From Phaseolus vulgaris (Eukaryota > Streptophyta > Magnoliopsida > Fabales > Fabaceae): 64,000 nt of DNA. Where the stretch lies: assembly GCF_000499845.2 (NCBI RefSeq), contig NC_023755.2, positions 4,144,087 to 4,208,086 of the forward strand. The letters run 5' to 3'. The translations under genes and the position numbers were made by a program. The stretch's first letter is position 1. Each line of letters starts with the position of its first letter. Below are positions 59,391 to 64,000 of this stretch, piece after piece. A model generated the notes under the pieces. That model was not told where the DNA came from, did no database searches, and saw only the letters and a list, made by a program, of their open reading frames with translations.

Positions 59391-61888
59391 TTCACTCTCT
59401 CACTCTCACAAACACTCAACACTCTAAACAAACAAGGACCATCAAATTCTTCAATAAATATTCTCACATTTATCTTCTGTTTCAATTCTGAGTTAGCAGT
59501 TAATCAGTGTTTTAATAGGATTTTTTAAGTTGAATACATTAATAGTATTTTTATATATAAGAAATTGATTGATAACTTTTTTTTAACTTAAACTTATCTT
59601 TTATAGTAGAAACTATTTGGTATAAATTTTTAAGAAAATTATTTAGTTTAAAAGTTATTATCTTTTCTATTAAAAAATTATGTTTATAAAAATAAGAAAT
59701 TAGTAAAATTGAATTATTAGATGTTAAAAATAGTATATATAAAGAATATTATTTTCGACGGAGAGATTGTAAGAAAAAAAGGTAATTGACTTTCTTTTTT
59801 TAGTTTTTGTAATCTTTTAGTGAATATATTTATTACTTTTTTTTATATGACAATCTATGATGTACAGTAGTTTTATTTATAGCAAAGGTAAAAATATTTT
59901 ATATTCTATTATATAAAATCTTTCTTTTTGATAGCATAATAAGTATGAGAATTTAATTATAATTTTATCCATCTAATCTTTGTCATAGACAATTGTTATA
60001 TCATGCAAAATATTATATATATATATATATTATTTATTTAAGATAATAAATAAATTTGTATTCAAATAAGTTGTTTGAAATTGTATTCTTTTTATCAAAA
60101 TAAAATTTTTTCTCTCACATTAAAACTATCTAAAAGAAATTTGACTGTCTTCAATAATAAAAGTTTGATTGTCACTCATTCAACCTACCCCACCTCCTCT
60201 GTAATAGTAATCATGAATAACAATTTTATTCTTTCTATCAATTGAAATTCACTCATCTAAAATTAATGGATGATGGGTAAAAAATTAAAATGGTAGAATT
60301 ATAATATTTAAAAGATTTAATTAATGGATGATGTTATAATATTTTTAAAATATACATGTTATAAGTTCAACTCAAAAGATAGTTTGAGTAGCATTCTAGA
60401 TTGGTATCCAAATCTTGTTTTTACGTCTTTCTAGACAGAACTCTAGAGTTTATAGAATCTACTTGAGTATCGTGTACACTTATAATAAGTTATCACATTG
60501 CTAACGACCAACACAAGAGTAAGCTACCAAAGTTATCTATAGACACAACTCTAGAGTTTGTAGAATCTACTTGTGTATCGTGTACACTTATAACATGTTA
60601 TCACATTGCTAGCGACCACCAACAGAAGAGTAAGCTACCAAAATTATCTATAAGACACCACAATCCTAAGTTTATGTAATTTAACATTGAACCACATAAT
60701 CACATACAATCCTTAGTCCTTTTCATAAAATCTGTATACACATGCATAAGGATCACACATAAGGATCACACATGGATCCATATTACTATGACATTCATCC
60801 AGAAATATATATATATATATATATATGAATATCTTCTAAAATACTTGTATTAAGAATTTGCTACCAAAAAATTAACATCTAACTCATTTTAGCAACTCTA
60901 GTCTCAATTACACGGATAATAGTGGATTTATAACAAAATAGTAAGTTAATGTATTAGTTAATTAATAAAACGAAGAAAACATCATACTATACGCATAAAA
61001 CCACGCGGTAATATTTGAATGAATAAAATTAGGATCCTTAGTCTTATGTTAATTTGATATGGTAATGTAGAAAGAACAAGAAAATGAAATTTATAAACTC
61101 TACATAAATAATACTAAGTCAAATCTTAAAGATATTTTATTTTCAATTTTTTAAACCATATATGCTCATAGTTTCAGTTCGCTAGTATCATAATCGGCAG
61201 CATTTATTTAAATTCAACTTCTTTACAATGGATACACATAAAATATAATGTGTAAAAAACGTGTATTAGTTAATAATTTAACAAAATTAATCGTTGACAT
61301 TGATATTATAAAACACTCATCAAACTAATTCACATAATTCTAATCTCATAATTCCTATACAATAAACCTAATGAGCATGAATGAGTGGACAATTCATAAG
61401 CAAATGCATCCCGCTAATTTGAGAATACAAAACTCCTTCGACAAGACTTTTTATGAATTTCAGCCAATAAAAGTATCAAAAAGTGTATTGAAAGGATAAA
61501 GTGCTAACATTTTTATTTTATTTTCATACGAGAAAGTTACACTCATCTATAGGTAAGGCTCAAAGTATACAAGTGCAGTCGATCATTTGTCAAAAGCGTC
61601 GTTCCAATTTAGAAAGAATACAACGGGATAACCCTAACAAAATGCCTTTATTCTTTATATATGCTCATTCAAACCTAATAATTATTGCAGTTCATTAAAA
61701 AATGTGGAAAGACAACTTTTGAGGGTGAAATCCACCCTAAACCCTAAATACAAAAATCTTCTAAAATAGAAACGATGGAGGAGGGCAATGAATATTGCTC
61801 ATTACAATCATACCAAACTTTTTAACTCAACACACGTGTACCGCAGTGTGTTTTAGCCATTATTAACAGAGAAACGGTGCTTTAAATT
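59391..61888. other. Intergenic between two minus-strand genes; no gene seen
   Basis: 59,391-59,440 is CT/CA-rich leader or promoter of the plastid-protein gene. TA microsatellites lie near 60,016-60,030 and 60,808-60,826. The last 250-400 bases are probably the 3' UTR of citrate synthase. No coding similarity elsewhere. Confidence 0.45.
60433..60650. repeat. Two-copy tandem duplication, 108-bp period
   Basis: AGACAGAACTCTAGAGTTT at 60433 recurs as AGACACAACTCTAGAGTTT at 60541, and the rest (GTGTACACTTATAA, TTATCACATTGCTA, AGTAAGCTACCAAA) repeats in order with a few changes. Confidence 0.9.
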
Positions 61889-63887
61889 TCAGGATGATTT
61901 GGCGCACAATTGCTCGAGCTTCTCCAGTGTGACACTCTTTGGCCTTTCAAGTGGCATTCCCAGAGCCCGGTCCCATATCAACTGAAATCCACCAAAAGCG
62001 AAACCTTAACCCAAGGTAACAAAAACATAAATGTTAAAGCAGGAAACAATGGGGGACGACAGACCTGAGGGCCAACTCCAAAGCTCCTCGATACACCAAA
62101 TAGAACAGTATAATAGCTGTCCACAACAATGTCACAGGTCATTAGATTCAGCATTCATCAATTAATTTCAAAATGAAAACTATTTCAAGTCGAAAAGGCG
62201 AAAAGACCATACTTTTCCTCAGTTAGACCATAGTAGTTCAGTAGCACTCCACTGTGAGCATCAACATTAGGCCATGGATTTTTAACCTACACCAATGAAA
62301 AAGTTCAACCATACCAATAAATTCCCACTAATAGCAAAGAGTGTAATGAGTACATTTATTAATCAGTTCAACGTGTATCAAATTAAATGTGGGACTCTAA
62401 TTGAAAACAACATGTGACAAAATATAAAGCAAACAGATCCAACATAGAATGTAAAGGATCAGATTTAAATTCATGCGATTGTGAGTAAAAAAATAGTAAC
62501 TGAATACCCTGGAAAAAATCAATACTTGCATCTAATGAAACTATTCAAAGACTAAATGAAGTTGAGAATAAATAATTTCATAAAACGTATATTGAAAAAT
62601 GAAAACATAAACATTACCTTGCCTAACTTTGTCAGAATTGGAGGCACAACCTCTTTTATTTTAGACACCTGAAAGGGTCACAGTCGCATTAGATCATAAA
62701 GAAATTAAATCACAAGAATAGAGGGTTCGTTGTGTAGCAAAAAAGAACTCCAAAGCCAACACAATCTGGAATTAGGAAAAAAGTGATTACCAACTGGAAA
62801 AGTGGATCATTAGGCAAATGCTTCAAAGCAAACTCCCTCTGGCACGTGTATCTTGGATCTGTCTGGCGCAAAACCCCATGCCCATATCCAGGCACAACCT
62901 GAAGATCCAAAAGTCAAAAGCCAAAGCCTATACCATATTATCCTAGAAGCAGATGGTGGTATTATCTCTAAATTATTTGGTGCAAAGATATACATATTAC
63001 CACATACAAAAAACTTACATTATAATAAAGCATAATATGTTTATTACATATATCATTTCTTTATTTTGAAAATCTACAAAAACCTGTTAAATTTTCAAGT
63101 AGAAACTTCCCGTTATGGAAGGCTTGCATTGTAAAAAGAAAAATTGTGGCTGGGTGTGTGCATGTCCAGATGCATAAAGGGAACTGAAGAACCATAATGC
63201 CCTCCAGCCAACATTTCATTTTCCTCAGGAAGAAAAGATTTTGAACATAACGCATTGGACACAGTGGCATGCTTTATCCAATTGATTTTCTTTTCATTTT
63301 TTGAAATGTAATTCGTATCCACAGCTCTTCCATAACAATTTTCATTACTTAAAAAGTTTAGACAAAATCATAATTAAGCAAAACACTGAAGTTAAAAGTA
63401 AAAAAAAATCATAATTCAGCATCTAGATTCCTCTCAGTTATGACATTACCTGGCCTTTACTCAATGTTTTATTTATGTAGTCAGCCAATTGCTCTGTACT
63501 TATGTTGGGAGTTCCAAACTCTGCAACTATTGACCTGATCCATCGGAGAACTTCCTGTAGCATCATAATAGAAGTAAACAAAACTATACATATACGTATT
63601 TGCATAAATCTGACTGAAGTGAACAGAACAGAGTATAGTAGTAAAGCAGAAGGGTTACAAAAAATGGTAAAAATGTAGGTATTATTACGAGCAAAAATTA
63701 TAACCAAACATGATTGCTGAACAGAAAGATGAAATATAGAAATTTTTATATCAGATAAACAGAAAACTGATAAAAAGGGAAAACCAAATAACAAAATAAC
63801 CTGATTGGCCAAACCATGCAGGGGACCAGCTAAACCATTCAAAGCAGCCGCAAATGCAAGGTAAGGATCTGATAGAGGACTAGAAAC
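61889..63887 (-). CDS. Citrate synthase, mitochondrial type, C-terminal part; runs off right edge
   Basis: First enzyme of the TCA cycle: condenses acetyl-CoA with oxaloacetate. Seven exons seen: 63887-63801, 63554-63450, 62898-62791, 62668-62618, 62286-62213, 62116-62065 and 61981-61889, joining to the last 189 residues without breaks. Active-site residues by comparison with pig numbering: His274 in [12 protein letters not shown], His320 in [15 protein letters not shown], Asp375 in [14 protein letters not shown]. The C-terminus ends [18 protein letters not shown]. The sequence follows plant mitochondrial rather than peroxisomal citrate synthases, by my recollection of the C-terminal exons. 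63,888-64,000 is intron. The N-terminal half, including any targeting peptide, is outside the window. Confidence 0.95.
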
Positions 63888-64000
63888 CTGAGGGGTAAAC
63901 ACAGTACAGTACATTAAAACAATAAATATAATAAAAACACAGGCATTTACCAAAGTACAAACGATGCATATTAAAAATACATTTTATTAGTATTTTATAA

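Noticed and set aside
1..64000. CRISPR arrays, bacterial operons, tRNA or rRNA genes
   Set aside because: None seen; the DNA is plant nuclear with spliced genes, and short tandem repeats lack spacer structure.

Overview
The window is plant nuclear DNA, almost certainly from a legume (a Phaseoleae-type genome is the best guess). The reasons are AT-rich intergenic DNA, spliced genes with GT..AG introns, eudicot housekeeping proteins, and repeat families I associate with legumes: short TRIM-type LTRs with a TGGTATC primer site, CACTA-type MITEs, and foldback elements carrying TCGTGCC palindromes. There are no bacterial genes, tRNA genes, rRNA genes or CRISPR arrays that I can see. The species call is inference.

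Layout. (1) 1-9,870, minus strand: the 5' part of a callose synthase gene. I traced 20 coding exons plus two leader exons; the gene runs off the left edge. Its intron 8 holds a long hairpin. (2) 9,870-19,590: gene-poor DNA with a hAT-like non-autonomous element, CACTA-type MITEs, a foldback element and microsatellites. (3) 19,592-20,661, minus: a two-exon MLP/Bet v 1-family gene with a TRIM element against its core promoter. (4) 21,329-25,414: a Ty1-copia retrotransposon on the minus strand with 245-bp LTRs that look identical, a 5-bp target duplication, no gag and one in-frame stop in pol. (5) 25,415-31,200: repeats, including a second foldback element flanked by a 9-bp duplication. (6) 31,370-34,089, plus: a small three-exon conserved plant gene. 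(7) 35,429-38,705: debris, namely a fragment of the neighbouring helicase gene split by a solo LTR, and a cyclin C pseudogene. (8) 39,859-41,529, minus: an intronless DEAD-box helicase of the RH47 type. (9) 42,215-42,425: a decayed GPI mannosyltransferase 1 (PIG-M) fragment. (10) 42,759-44,054, plus: an intronless PPR gene with extreme strand composition. (11) 45,463-49,693: a nested inverted-repeat locus carrying four copies of the last exon of the gene next door. (12) 51,030-54,807, plus: that gene, an eight-exon mitochondrial DAR GTPase. (13) 57,664-59,390, minus: a two-exon putative plastid membrane protein. (14) 61,889-63,887, minus: the last seven exons of mitochondrial citrate synthase.

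The genes do not form a pathway; three (RH47-type helicase, DAR GTPase, citrate synthase) are expected in mitochondria, and the PPR protein is expected in an organelle, which is probably coincidence. The most interesting object is the 45.5-49.7 kb inverted-repeat locus. Transcripts across it could fold into long hairpins matching the 3' exon of the DAR GTPase gene about 5 kb downstream. That is the arrangement proposed for newborn small-RNA genes that arise by inverted duplication of a target gene.
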